A stretch of DNA of 64,000 nt, taken from positions 682,001-746,000 of the forward strand of contig NZ_FTPQ01000001.1 in NCBI RefSeq assembly GCF_900156435.1, written 5' to 3'. The first letter of the stretch is position 1, and the number at the start of each line of letters is the position of its first letter. This DNA is from Microbacterium sp. RU1D. GTDB lineage: Bacteria; Actinomycetota; Actinomycetes; Actinomycetales; Microbacteriaceae. Made by a program: the position numbers and the translations under genes. Shown in pieces: positions 23,310-31,609 of the stretch. The notes beneath the pieces were generated by a model. It made no database searches. It was not told the DNA's origin and was given only the letters and a program-made list of their open reading frames with translations.

Positions 23310-24593
23310 ATGACCGCCGCCACTCGCCTGCAGGTGGCACCCGAGCGCATCGCGGCGGCAGCCCGCCGCGTCATGGGCCGGTGCGAGGAGCTCGCCCGGG
23401 TCACCGCGACGCCGGGCGAGATCGCCCGCGTCTACCTCTCGCCCGAGCACGCGCGCGTCAACCGCCTCGCCGCGCAGTGGATGCGCGAGCTCGGCATGAC
23501 GACCCGACAGGATGCCGCCGGCAACCAGGTCGGACGCCTCGCTCCCGCGGGAGTCCCCGACGCCCCGGCCCTGCTCCTCGGGTCGCACCTCGACACCGTC
23601 CCGGACGCCGGGCGTTTCGACGGCATCGTCGGGGTGTTGATGGCCCTCGAGGTCGTCCGGCTGCTCCGCCGCGTCGACGATGACGGCGCGGCATCCAGTC
23701 CCTTCCCCTTCGCCCTCGAGGTCATCGCCTTCAGCGACGAGGAGGGCACACGCTTCGGCAAAGCCCTGCTGGGATCGTCGGCGGTGGCCGGGCAGTGGGA
23801 TCCCGCGTGGTGGGACCTCGCTGATGCCGACGGCGTCACGCTCCGCGAGGCGTTCCGCGAGTTCGGGCTCGATCCCGGCCGCATCGGCGAGGCTGCACGC
23901 CGACCCGACGAGCTCGTCGCCTACCTCGAGGCGCACATCGAGCAGGGGCCCGAGCTGCACCGCAGCGGGCAGGCGCTCGCCGCGGTGTCGTCGATCGCCT
24001 CGGCCCGGCGATTCCAGCTCGTCGTCGAGGGAGAGGCCCGGCACGCGGGGGGCACGCCGTACGACATGCGGCGCGACGCGCTGCTCGGAGCGAGCGAGGC
24101 AGCCCTCGCCGTCGAGCGCATCTGCCGCGTCGAGCACCACATCATCGGGACGGTCGGTCAGCTCGAGGCCTTCCCGGGCGCCGTGAACGTCGTGCCGGGG
24201 GAGGCGCACTTCTCACTCGACCTGCGCGGGGAGTTCGACGACACGCGCGATCGCACCTGGGCGGAGATCTCGAGCGAACTCGACGCGATCATGGGTCGCC
24301 GGGGTCTGCGGTGGCGCGCCCGCGAAGTGCACAGCGCTCCCGCCGTGTTCTGCGCACCCCTGCTGCAGGACGTCGTCCGCGCCGGTATCGGCGGCGACGC
24401 GCCGACGCTCTTCAGCCGCGCCGGTCACGACGCCATGTCGATCGGCGCGATCACCGAGGTCGGGATGCTGTTCCTGCGCAACCCCGACGGCATCAGCCAC
24501 CATCCCGACGAGGCGGTGTCCGCAGCCGACGTCGCCGCCGGGCTCCGGGCCCTCGCGGAGGCGGTGCTGCACCTGGGGGCGGAGGTCCGCTGA
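23310..24593 (+). CDS. allC: Allantoate amidohydrolase (M20 family)
   Basis: A 427-aa dinuclear metallo-amidohydrolase that hydrolyses allantoate to ureidoglycine, CO2 and ammonia. The family pattern is clear: LLLGSHLDTVPDAGRFDGIVGV (metal His/Asp), FSDEEGTRFGKALLGSSAVAG (Glu pair), EAHIEQGPEL, the dimer-domain motif GEARHAGGTPYDMRRDALLGASE, and SRAGHDAMSIGAITEVGMLF with the last metal His. The EQGP and HAGG motifs separate it from plain M20 peptidases and place it with allantoate amidohydrolases and ureidopropionases. CGGGAGG lies about 7 bases before ATG 23310. The preceding 130 bases contain no convincing gene. Confidence 0.92.
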   Translation: MTAATRLQVAPERIAAAARRVMGRCEELARVTATPGEIARVYLSPEHARVNRLAAQWMRELGMTTRQDAAGNQVGRLAPAGVPDAPALLLGSHLDTVPDAGRFDGIVGVLMALEVVRLLRRVDDDGAASSPFPFALEVIAFSDEEGTRFGKALLGSSAVAGQWDPAWWDLADADGVTLREAFREFGLDPGRIGEAARRPDELVAYLEAHIEQGPELHRSGQALAAVSSIASARRFQLVVEGEARHAGGTPYDMRRDALLGASEAALAVERICRVEHHIIGTVGQLEAFPGAVNVVPGEAHFSLDLRGEFDDTRDRTWAEISSELDAIMGRRGLRWRAREVHSAPAVFCAPLLQDVVRAGIGGDAPTLFSRAGHDAMSIGAITEVGMLFLRNPDGISHHPDEAVSAADVAAGLRALAEAVLHLGAEVR

Positions 24594-24672
24594 CGCCGAA
24601 GGTGCGCTCGACGGTCCACGCACCATCGACTGGCCACCGGCGCCGCGCAACGACCTGAGCGAGAATCGCTGC

Positions 24673-25542
24673 ATGACCGAAGATCCCGGCATCCTGCAGC
24701 TGCTCGCTTTCGCCGCCGAGCCCGGCGGCGGCAACCCGGCCGGAGTGGTCCTGGATGCCGCGGCCCTCGACGACGCGCGCATGCAACGCATCGCGGCCGA
24801 CCTCGGCCACCCCGAGACGGCCTTCGTGGTCAGCCGTGAGGGTCGCCGCATATCGGTGCGCTACTTCTCGCCCGGAGCCGAAGTGCCGTTCTGCGGACAC
24901 GCGACCATCGCCACGGCGGTCGCACTCGCTGACGCGGAGGGCCCCGGCCCCTTCCTCTTCGACACCCCCGCGGGCGCCATCGAGGTGGACACCCGGCACG
25001 ACGACGGCCGCACGGTCGCAGGGTTCCGGAGCGTGGAGCCGTCCGTCACCGACCTCGACCCGGCGGTGGCCGACCGCCTGCTCGCGCTCCTGGGCCTCAC
25101 GCGAGACGATCTCGATGACCGGATGCCACTCGCCCAGGCCTTCGCCGGCAACCTGCACCCGGTGGTCGCCGTCGCCGCGCGCGAGAGATTCGACTCCTTC
25201 ACGTTCGACCCCGCCGCCCTGCGTGTGCTCATGGACGAAAGGGAATGGAAGGGCACCGTCATCGTCGTGCACGTCGACGGCGATCTCGCCGACGGCGATC
25301 TCGCCGACGGCCTGATCGCCGAGGCCCGCAACCTCTTCCCGGTCGGCGACATCACGGAAGACCCCGCCACCGGCTCCGCCGCCGCCTCGCTCGGCGTCTA
25401 CTTGCGCGAGCGGGTGGGCGTGCCCGTGCCGTTCGCGTTCACCGTGCGGCAGGGGCGGCACATCGGTCGGCCGAGCGTGATCGAGGTCGAGGTGCCGGCA
25501 TCCGGTGGCATCCTCGTGCGCGGAACCGCGACGCCCCTCTGA
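24673..25542 (+). CDS. PhzF-family isomerase-like protein
   Basis: A 289-aa PhzF/DAPF-fold protein. The N-terminal block is LLAFAAEPGGGNPAGVVLDAAAL. The catalytic Glu is in LGHPETAFVVS, and the second-domain landmarks are YFSPGAEVPFCGHATIAT and ITEDPATGSAAASLGVYL. The substrate is unknown, as for most family members outside phenazine synthesis. A perfect 15-bp tandem duplication (near 25279-25308) makes the repeated DGDLADGDLADG segment. It is the last rightward gene of the island and is convergent with xanthine dehydrogenase. No strong Shine-Dalgarno is seen before ATG 24673. Confidence 0.85.
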   Translation: MTEDPGILQLLAFAAEPGGGNPAGVVLDAAALDDARMQRIAADLGHPETAFVVSREGRRISVRYFSPGAEVPFCGHATIATAVALADAEGPGPFLFDTPAGAIEVDTRHDDGRTVAGFRSVEPSVTDLDPAVADRLLALLGLTRDDLDDRMPLAQAFAGNLHPVVAVAARERFDSFTFDPAALRVLMDEREWKGTVIVVHVDGDLADGDLADGLIAEARNLFPVGDITEDPATGSAAASLGVYLRERVGVPVPFAFTVRQGRHIGRPSVIEVEVPASGGILVRGTATPL

Positions 25543-25549
25543 CGTTCGG

Positions 25550-25712
25550 TTCGGGGCGGATTCGTGCGTTCGGGGCGTGAATTTCCCGCCCCGAACGGCG
25601 AGATGCGCCCCAAAGCCGAAGACGGCCTCGCCGGCTGCACCTTCATCTCGTTCGGGGCGGCTTCCCGCATTCGTGGCGTGCATTCCCCCGCCCCGAACGG
25701 CGAGATGCGCCC
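25550..25712. repeat. Two 62-bp direct repeats, each a strong hairpin
   Basis: Copies at 25550-25611 and 25651-25712 begin with TTCGGGGCGG and end with the shared tail GCCCCGAACGGCGAGATGCG plus CCC. In copy 1 GTTCGGGGCG (25568-25577) pairs with CGCCCCGAAC (25587-25596) over a 9-base loop. In copy 2 the stem is 11 bp (25650-25660 with 25688-25698). They fill the gap between the convergent phzF-like and xdh genes and may act as bidirectional terminators. Confidence 0.8.
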
Positions 25713-25759
25713 CGAACCCGACGATGACCGGCCCCAGCGGGAGGCGGACCGGACCCGCC

Positions 25760-28759
25760 TCACTCCCCGCCCGCCAGCCTCCACACCCGATCCCGCGAGA
25801 ACGGCAGTTCGTAGCCGCGACGCCCGAGCGCGCGCGCGACGGCGTTGCCGATCGCCGCGCCCACCGGGTTGTAGGGCGACTCGCTCATCGACTTCGCGCC
25901 GAAGGGTCCGAGGGTGTCGTCGGTCTCGGCGAAGTACACCTCGGTGTCGGGCACGTCGGCGAACTGCGGCACACGGTACGTGCGGAACACCGGGTTCTGC
26001 ACCACGCCGTCCTCGAGCAGCACCTCTTCGTACAGCGCGCCGCCGAGGGCCTGCGCGGCCCCACCCTCGATCTGCCCGCGGCACTGGGCGGGATTGATGA
26101 CGACCCCGGCGTCGGCCGACTGGATCGACTGCAACACCCTCACCGTCCCCGTCTCGGGATCGACGGCCACGCGTGCGGCGTGCACGTTGAACGCGAGCGA
26201 GCGCAGGTCGCCGAACTCCGCGCCGTCGGCGGTCAGGCCCTCGGCATCCTCGTCCGCCCCGACCGCGACGATCCGCGCCCACGAGACAATCTCTGCGCCC
26301 ACCCGGATCCCGGATGCCGTGAACTCCACCTCGTCGCTCGCGGATGCCGCCGCCCCGGCGCGGCCGACCGACCCGCGCGCCCCCGACCCGACGGCGGATG
26401 CCACGACAGCGAGCTCCGCGGCATCCCCGCTCGAGAGTTCCCGGGCGATGTCGACCATGCGCCGGCGCAGCGCCGTGCAGGCGCCGAAGAGCGCCTTGCC
26501 CGCGACCACGGTCCCGGCCGAGGCGAACGCGCCGGTGTCGTGGCGGACGGCGTCGGTGTCGGCGGCCCACAGCTCGAGGCGCTCGGGAGCGGCGTCGAGC
26601 ACCGTCGCGGCGATCTGCCGGTGCACGGTCGAGGTGCCGTTGCCGAACTCCGCCGTGCCGACCCGCAGCAGGTAGGTGCCGTCGGCGCGCAGGGTCGCGG
26701 TGGTGTGGGCGATGTGGCCGCGCGGAGCCATCGTGGCGATCATCGCGGTCGCCATCCCCTCGCCGACGAGCCACCCCGCGGGAGCCTCGACGCCGTTGCC
26801 GCGGCGCAGGGCGTCCTGCGCCAGGTCGAGGCACTGGTCGAGGCCGTAACTGCCCCAGATCAGGTCCTCCTCGTGCTTCTCGTCGTCGTCGGGGTGCAGC
26901 GGATCGCCCTCGCGCACGGCGTTGATGCGGCGCAGGTCGAACGGGTCGATGTCGAGCTCCTGGGCGAGTGCGTCCATCGCCGACTCCACGGCGAAGACGA
27001 CCTGGCCGAGGCCGTACCCGCGGAACGCCCCCGAGGGCGGGTTGTTGGTGTAGACCGCCTCGGCGTCGATCCACTTGGTCGGCACCCGGTACAGGGTCGT
27101 CGATTCCGCGCACGAGTGGAACAGCACGCCGATCGCATGATTGCCGTAGGCGCCGGTGTCGCTCAGTACGTCGATCTTCATTGCCGTGAGCCGGCCCGCG
27201 GCATCCGCCCCCAAGGTCGCGCTCACGCGCATCGGATGCCGCAGCGAAGCCCGGACGAACTGGTCGGTGCGCGAGAACTCGTACGCCACCGGGCGCCCGA
27301 GCTTCAGCACGGCCAGGGCCGTCAGGTCTTCGGTGAACAGCTCCTGTTTGCCGCCGAAGCCGCCGCCGACCCGGGTGGCGTACACGCGCACCCGATCGTG
27401 CTCGAGGCCGAAGACGTGCGCGAGCTCGTTGCGCGCGAGGAACGGCACCTGCGTCGACGACCGGATGACGAGGCGCCCGTCGTCGTCGAGCCACCCCACG
27501 GCCGCGTGCGTCTCGAGCGCCGCGTGCGTGACGCGCGAGGAGCGCCACTCGCCGGTCACCGTCGTGTGGCTGGCCGCGAGGGCGGCGTCGATGTCGCCGC
27601 CGTGCCCGGTGTGGAACCCGGCGACGACGTTGCGTCCGGCATCCATCACGCGCTCGGCCGGGGTGCGGTCGGGGTGCAGGAGGGGCGCCCCGGGGCGCCG
27701 GGCCTCCTCGGGGTCGAACACGGCGGGAAGCACCTCGTAGTCGATGCGCACCGCCCGGCAGCCGGCATCCGCCGCCTCCGCCGTCTCGGCCACGACCGCG
27801 GCCACGCGCTGGCCGATGTGTCGCACGACGTCGTCGAGCATGCGGGTGTCGTCGGGATCATCGGTGCGGTGCTCGTGCCGCCCGGTGGAGTAGCGCACGT
27901 CGGGGACGTCTTCGTGGGTGAACACGGCGACGACCCCGGGTGTCGCGAGGGCCGCGGCGGTATCGATCGCGCTCACCCGGGCGTGCGCGTGCGGGGAGGT
28001 CACGACCCGCAGCACGAGGGCGGGACCGCCGGGCACGGGCTCGTCGAGGGTGAACGGCTCCCGGCCCTGCACGATGCGACGCGCCGCTTCGGGGACGACC
28101 GAGGTGCCGACGCGGGAGCGGGGGGCGGACGCGCACGACTTCTGCGGATCGGACGATTCGGGGGCGGAGGAGAGCGGGTCGCGCTGTCCTGCAGGAGTTG
28201 TGCTCCCCGCCGGAGTGGACCCGGCTCCCGTTGCGGCGCCGGAATGACCGCCGCAGCCCGAGCCGCACGCGCCCGCGTCGTACTCGGCCGCGTCGGCGCC
28301 CGCGCCGCTCCCCGTCTCGCGCACGGGTCCGAGCACCGAGGACCGGATCGCCTCGCGGATGGGCCGGTACCCCGTGCACCGGCACAGGTTGCCCTTCATG
28401 CGGCGGTCGAGGTCGTCGAGGTCGTCGGCGGTGAGGGTGGATGCCGTCACGCTCATGCCGGGGGAGCAGAAGCCGCACTGGAACCCGAAGCCGGTGGCGA
28501 TGGCCTCCTGCACGGGATGCAGCTCGTCGCCGGGGGCGAGGCCCGCGGCCGTCGTGACGGTGCGTCCCTCCAGGCGCGCGGCGGGCACGATGCACGAGTG
28601 CGTGGGCGTGCCGTCGAGCAGCACGGAGCAGGCGCCGCAGTCACCCGCGTCGCAGCCCTTCTTGACCTCGACGTGCCCCGTCTCGCGCAGCAGCGTGCGG
28701 GCGCACTGACCCGGCCGCGGCTCCGCCTCGACGGGGGAGCCGTTGACATGGAACTTCAC
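25760..28759 (-). CDS. Xanthine dehydrogenase, fused 2Fe-2S and molybdopterin subunits
   Basis: A 999-aa fusion. Residues ~1-155 carry the two 2Fe-2S clusters: [18 protein letters not shown]...C, then [10 protein letters not shown] and [16 protein letters not shown] Gly/Ser/Pro-rich, cysteine-containing linker (~160-235) follows, part of it encoded by a palindromic element (28133-28203). The molybdenum part runs from ~240 to the end, with [22 protein letters not shown], and the catalytic Glu in [25 protein letters not shown]. In most bacteria XdhA/XdhB/XdhC-type subunits are separate here. The enzyme should oxidise hypoxanthine and xanthine to urate, using the FAD subunit encoded upstream. 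GTG 28759 begins at the ferredoxin fold; there is a 151-base gap to the preceding gene. Confidence 0.87.
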   Translation of the reverse strand: MKFHVNGSPVEAEPRPGQCARTLLRETGHVEVKKGCDAGDCGACSVLLDGTPTHSCIVPAARLEGRTVTTAAGLAPGDELHPVQEAIATGFGFQCGFCSPGMSVTASTLTADDLDDLDRRMKGNLCRCTGYRPIREAIRSSVLGPVRETGSGAGADAAEYDAGACGSGCGGHSGAATGAGSTPAGSTTPAGQRDPLSSAPESSDPQKSCASAPRSRVGTSVVPEAARRIVQGREPFTLDEPVPGGPALVLRVVTSPHAHARVSAIDTAAALATPGVVAVFTHEDVPDVRYSTGRHEHRTDDPDDTRMLDDVVRHIGQRVAAVVAETAEAADAGCRAVRIDYEVLPAVFDPEEARRPGAPLLHPDRTPAERVMDAGRNVVAGFHTGHGGDIDAALAASHTTVTGEWRSSRVTHAALETHAAVGWLDDDGRLVIRSSTQVPFLARNELAHVFGLEHDRVRVYATRVGGGFGGKQELFTEDLTALAVLKLGRPVAYEFSRTDQFVRASLRHPMRVSATLGADAAGRLTAMKIDVLSDTGAYGNHAIGVLFHSCAESTTLYRVPTKWIDAEAVYTNNPPSGAFRGYGLGQVVFAVESAMDALAQELDIDPFDLRRINAVREGDPLHPDDDEKHEEDLIWGSYGLDQCLDLAQDALRRGNGVEAPAGWLVGEGMATAMIATMAPRGHIAHTTATLRADGTYLLRVGTAEFGNGTSTVHRQIAATVLDAAPERLELWAADTDAVRHDTGAFASAGTVVAGKALFGACTALRRRMVDIARELSSGDAAELAVVASAVGSGARGSVGRAGAAASASDEVEFTASGIRVGAEIVSWARIVAVGADEDAEGLTADGAEFGDLRSLAFNVHAARVAVDPETGTVRVLQSIQSADAGVVINPAQCRGQIEGGAAQALGGALYEEVLLEDGVVQNPVFRTYRVPQFADVPDTEVYFAETDDTLGPFGAKSMSESPYNPVGAAIGNAVARALGRRGYELPFSRDRVWRLAGGE
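28133..28203. repeat. 71-bp palindromic element inside xanthine dehydrogenase
   Basis: The ends GCACGACTTCTGC and GTCCTGCAGGAGTTGTGC are near-inverted copies. The length (71 bp) and both ends match the element at 43235-43305 and that at 50498-50568. It encodes the region [20 protein letters not shown] of the linker, so the element has been absorbed into the coding sequence. Confidence 0.7.
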
Positions 28760-28910
28760 TCGGCTGCCTCCCCGGCTGTCGGTGGGCGGAGCGGAGCGGG
28801 TGCCGAGGCGCTCGAGCGGATGCCGCGCCCGGGACGCGCTGCGCACGATGAGACCGTGCGCGGCGACGTCGCGCACGATCGCCCGGGGCGCTGCTCGACG
28901 ATCCCGGCGC

Positions 28911-29744
28911 TCACGCCGCACCCCGATGCGGCTCGCGGGCGAAACCCGCCCGCAGGCGCTCGGCGAGCACGACGCTGACGCCGCGACGCCAGTCGGCGCT
29001 GCCGAGCGGGTCGGTGTAGAAGTCGGTCGCTCCGGCCACGGCATCCCGCAGCTCTCCGGCCCCGGGCACCCGCGCGAACCGCAGCACCCGCGGGCGGCGC
29101 ACCGCCGCGGTCACGACGAACACGCTCGACCCGTCGGGGTCGACGCGCGCGGTGACGACCGCGCCGGAACGGCCGAGTTCGGCGAGGGCGATCTTGCGCA
29201 GCCCGACCTCGGCGGTGAGGGCGCGCGCCGGGATGTCCAGGGCGCGTAACACCTCGCCGGGCGCGAGCGAGGTCGCGGCGTTGTCGACGACGAGGTCGGC
29301 CACCGCGATGCGGCGTTCGCCGCCGTCGGGCGTCCACACCAGGGCCGTGGCATCCAGGGTCGAGAGCATCGCGATCATCGCCCCGGCCGCGAACGCCTGG
29401 CAGACGTTGCCGCCGACGGTGGCGGTGTTCCAGATCTTGAAGGATGCCAGCAGGGCGTCGGCGGCGGGACGGGCGAGCGCGAGAGACGTCCACGCGGACG
29501 GAGCCTCGCCCTCGACCCACGCCAGCAGGCGCGCGATGGTGCAGGTCGCGCCGATCCGCAGGCCCTCCTCACTGACCTCGAGGTCGGGCCAGTCGAGGCC
29601 CGACAGATCGACGAAGCCGGTCGTGCCCGGCTGCGGCTCGCTCATGAGCCACGTGCCACCGGCGAGCACGACCTCGCCGGGGCGCAGGGCGAGGTCGGCG
29701 CGCGAGCGCGCGACGCGGTACGAGGTGACGGTGGTGATGTCCAC
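28911..29744 (-). CDS. Xanthine dehydrogenase FAD-binding subunit
   Basis: A 277-aa protein of the CO-dehydrogenase/xanthine-dehydrogenase medium-subunit family. The FAD loops are [12 protein letters not shown] (AGGT motif, residues ~26-34) and [28 protein letters not shown] (TVGGN motif, ~100-115), followed by the C-terminal CO_deh_flav_C region ([35 protein letters not shown]). It hands electrons from the 2Fe-2S domain of the fused subunit to NAD. GTG 29744 lies 2 bases after the stop of the preceding gene, so co-translation is likely. Some xdh FAD subunits carry an extra 4Fe-4S insert; this one does not. Confidence 0.88.
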   Translation of the reverse strand: MDITTVTSYRVARSRADLALRPGEVVLAGGTWLMSEPQPGTTGFVDLSGLDWPDLEVSEEGLRIGATCTIARLLAWVEGEAPSAWTSLALARPAADALLASFKIWNTATVGGNVCQAFAAGAMIAMLSTLDATALVWTPDGGERRIAVADLVVDNAATSLAPGEVLRALDIPARALTAEVGLRKIALAELGRSGAVVTARVDPDGSSVFVVTAAVRRPRVLRFARVPGAGELRDAVAGATDFYTDPLGSADWRRGVSVVLAERLRAGFAREPHRGAA

Positions 29745-29746
29745 GT

Positions 29747-30361
29747 TCAGCCCGCCATGATCCGGCCGGTCCAGCGCCCGTCGGCGAGGGAGTAGTGCTG
29801 GCGCGTGCTCTGGCCGAGGGCGTCGCCCCGCCAGAACGTGAGCGTCACCGGGCGCACGCGGAAGCCGATCCAGCGCTCGGGCGGGTCGAGCTCGGGGTGG
29901 GCGGCGTCGAACTCGGCCCACAGGTGTCGGCGTTCGAGCACGTGAAGGTGGGCGTTCTCGTCGGTGTTGAGCCAGGCCAGCAGCTGCAGGTAGCGCGAGC
30001 GCTGCCGGTACACCTCGGCGGCGTCGGCGGCGCTGACCCGCTCGACGATCCCGCGCACGACGAGCTGCCGCCCGATCTCCGGCCAGGCGACCGACATGGC
30101 CGCGACGGGCTGGGCCGCGATCTGCGCGACCTTCGCGCTCGCGGAGTCGGTGTGGAAGTACAGTCCCGTGAGGTCGCGGTCGCTGACCAGCACGTGGCGC
30201 AGCGACGGCAATCCGTCGCGCCCCATCGTCGCCAGGGCGGCGAGGGGGCGCAGCTCGCTGTCGTGCGGGGGCAACCACCGCACGAGCAGCTCGAGCGGGT
30301 CGTCGACGAGCGCGTCGACGTCGTCGACGTCGGAACCGAACGTGGTGCCGGCCGTGATCAT
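29747..30361 (-). CDS. Pyridoxamine 5'-phosphate oxidase-like flavoprotein
   Basis: A 204-aa split-barrel FMN protein resembling PdxH. Blocks are LAALATMGRDGLPSLRHVLVSD, LYFHTDSASAKVAQI, VRGIVERVSAADAAEVYRQRSRYLQLLAW and the C-terminal WIGFRVRPVTLTFWRG. The usual PdxH C-terminal RL-P signature is not seen, so it may not be the housekeeping B6 enzyme. It is the first gene of the xdh operon (GGAGG before ATG 30361, a TACGCT -10 about 40 bases upstream). That position suggests an accessory oxidation or flavin role in purine catabolism, and the real substrate is unknown. Confidence 0.75.
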   Translation of the reverse strand: MITAGTTFGSDVDDVDALVDDPLELLVRWLPPHDSELRPLAALATMGRDGLPSLRHVLVSDRDLTGLYFHTDSASAKVAQIAAQPVAAMSVAWPEIGRQLVVRGIVERVSAADAAEVYRQRSRYLQLLAWLNTDENAHLHVLERRHLWAEFDAAHPELDPPERWIGFRVRPVTLTFWRGDALGQSTRQHYSLADGRWTGRIMAG

Positions 30362-30419
30362 GGCGACCTCCGGGGATGCTGCGGGTTCCGACGAGCGTAG
30401 GCAGCGCGCGTTTCGGCGA

Positions 30420-30463
30420 TGTTGCCGCCATGAACATTCGTGGAAACACGGCGTTCGTACACT
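30420..30463. promoter_or_regulatory. Divergent xdh/MTHFR-like promoter region with TGTT-N9-AACA operator
   Basis: TGTTGCCGCCATGAACA (30420-30436) lies between the xdh operon and the rightward MTHFR-like gene. The sequence context TCGGCGATGTTGC-N6-GAACATT is the same as at the uraD promoter. For the rightward gene GGAAAC (30442-30447), 10 bases and TACACT (30458-30463) follow, with ATG 30470 six bases later. Confidence 0.65.
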
Positions 30464-30469
30464 CCCCGC

Positions 30470-31492
30470 ATGAGCGTGCTGCCCCTCATCGACTCGTGCC
30501 CTAAGCGCATGGAGTACGGCCCCTGCGGCGGGGTCGGCTTCGACGGTTCGTGCGAGGTCGACGCGGCGCACCGCTGCGCCTTCGTCCACCGCCCGACCGT
30601 GCCGTGGACGGGTCTCGATCGCACCACGGCGGTGGCGCCCGGCTCACGAACCGCCGCGGCGTCCGCGACCCTCAAGGCGCTCGGCACGCGCCCGTGGATC
30701 GTCGCCGATCTCCCGGCGCGGGCGCTGAGCGTGGCATCCATCGACGCGTGCGCCGCGATTCTCACGGGAGAAGTGGATGCCGTCCTGGCCGGCGACGCGG
30801 GCAGCGCGCGCGTGCAGTTCCCTCCGGCATACCGCGCGCACCTGCTGCAGCGACGGGGCCTGCGCGTCTGGACGGGGCTGAACATGCGCGACCGCAATCG
30901 CGTGGCGATCGAGGGCGAGCTCGCGGCCCTCGCGGTCGAGGGCGTCGCCGGGGTGCACTGCGTGACCGGCGATCACACCCGCACCGGTCACCGCCCCGAC
31001 GCGGCGCCGGTCTTCGACCTCGACTCCACGGAGGCCACCGCTCTGGCCCGCGCCGCCGGGCACGTCGTCTCGGTCGCGGCCTCGCCGGCCGCCCCGCCCG
31101 TCGACCGGCGCGCGGCGCGGCTGCGGGAGAAGATCCGGGCGGGCGCCGACGTGTGCTTCGTCAACCACGCGGGCGGTGCGGTGCCCGTCCGCCGGTTCAT
31201 CGCCGAGGCGGGAAACGGCATCCGCTACATCCCGTGCGTGCCGGTCGTGGTGGACCACGCCTCGGCCGACCTGCTGGAGTCGTTCACGACGCTGGTGCTG
31301 CCCGAGGGATTCGTCCGCCGCATCCGTGACGCTCGCGACCCACGCGCCGAGGGCATCGCCCTCGCAGCCGCGATGGCGCAGGAGATGCTCGCGATTCCCG
31401 GCGTCGTCGGCGTGAATCTGTCGGGCGGGCGCGAGGGCGCCGAGGAGTCGTTCGCCGAGGCGCTCGCCGAGATCGCGCAGCGGGTGCGCTGA
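30470..31492 (+). CDS. Methylenetetrahydrofolate-reductase-like protein with N-terminal MTHFR_C-type cysteine motif
   Basis: A 340-aa protein. Residues ~8-45 hold DSCPKRMEYGPCGGVGFDGSCEV...CAFV, the cysteine motif of the MTHFR C-terminal domain that in other proteins binds a corrinoid partner or metal. The rest is a TIM barrel of the MTHFR family (GLNMRDRNRVAIEGELAALAVEGVAGVHCVTGDHTRTGH). It is shorter than usual MTHFR, with the domain order reversed. It shares the operator of the xdh operon and is probably leaderless, so it likely serves purine catabolism, perhaps handling the one-carbon units released from the ring. That link is an inference. Confidence 0.75.
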   Translation: MSVLPLIDSCPKRMEYGPCGGVGFDGSCEVDAAHRCAFVHRPTVPWTGLDRTTAVAPGSRTAAASATLKALGTRPWIVADLPARALSVASIDACAAILTGEVDAVLAGDAGSARVQFPPAYRAHLLQRRGLRVWTGLNMRDRNRVAIEGELAALAVEGVAGVHCVTGDHTRTGHRPDAAPVFDLDSTEATALARAAGHVVSVAASPAAPPVDRRAARLREKIRAGADVCFVNHAGGAVPVRRFIAEAGNGIRYIPCVPVVVDHASADLLESFTTLVLPEGFVRRIRDARDPRAEGIALAAAMAQEMLAIPGVVGVNLSGGREGAEESFAEALAEIAQRVR

Positions 31493-31521
31493 CGGCGGGC
31501 GCACAGGCTCCGCGATTCGCG

Positions 31522-31577
31522 CAACCTCAGTCGGGTGGATGCCGATGGGGCTGAGGTCGTTCGGATCGCTGAGGTTG
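31522..31577. repeat. Inverted repeat between convergent genes
   Basis: CAACCTCAG (31522-31530) and CTGAGGTTG (31569-31577) are perfect complements around 38 bases, with a direct CTGAGGT copy inside. It sits between two stops and may serve as a terminator or a dispersed palindromic element. Confidence 0.45.
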
Positions 31578-31609
31578 TGTGACTCCGTACTCGGCGCACG
31601 TCCCCGCCC

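Noticed and set aside
28760..29044. Upstream extension of the fused xanthine dehydrogenase frame
   Set aside because: The added residues are arginine-rich shadow of the FAD-subunit gene; the ferredoxin fold begins at GTG 28759.
30442..30463. ECF-sigma promoter suggested by GGAAAC
   Set aside because: ECF promoters need about 16-17 bp between GGAAC and the -10; here the spacing to TANNNT is 10 bp and the CGTC-type -10 is not consistently placed.
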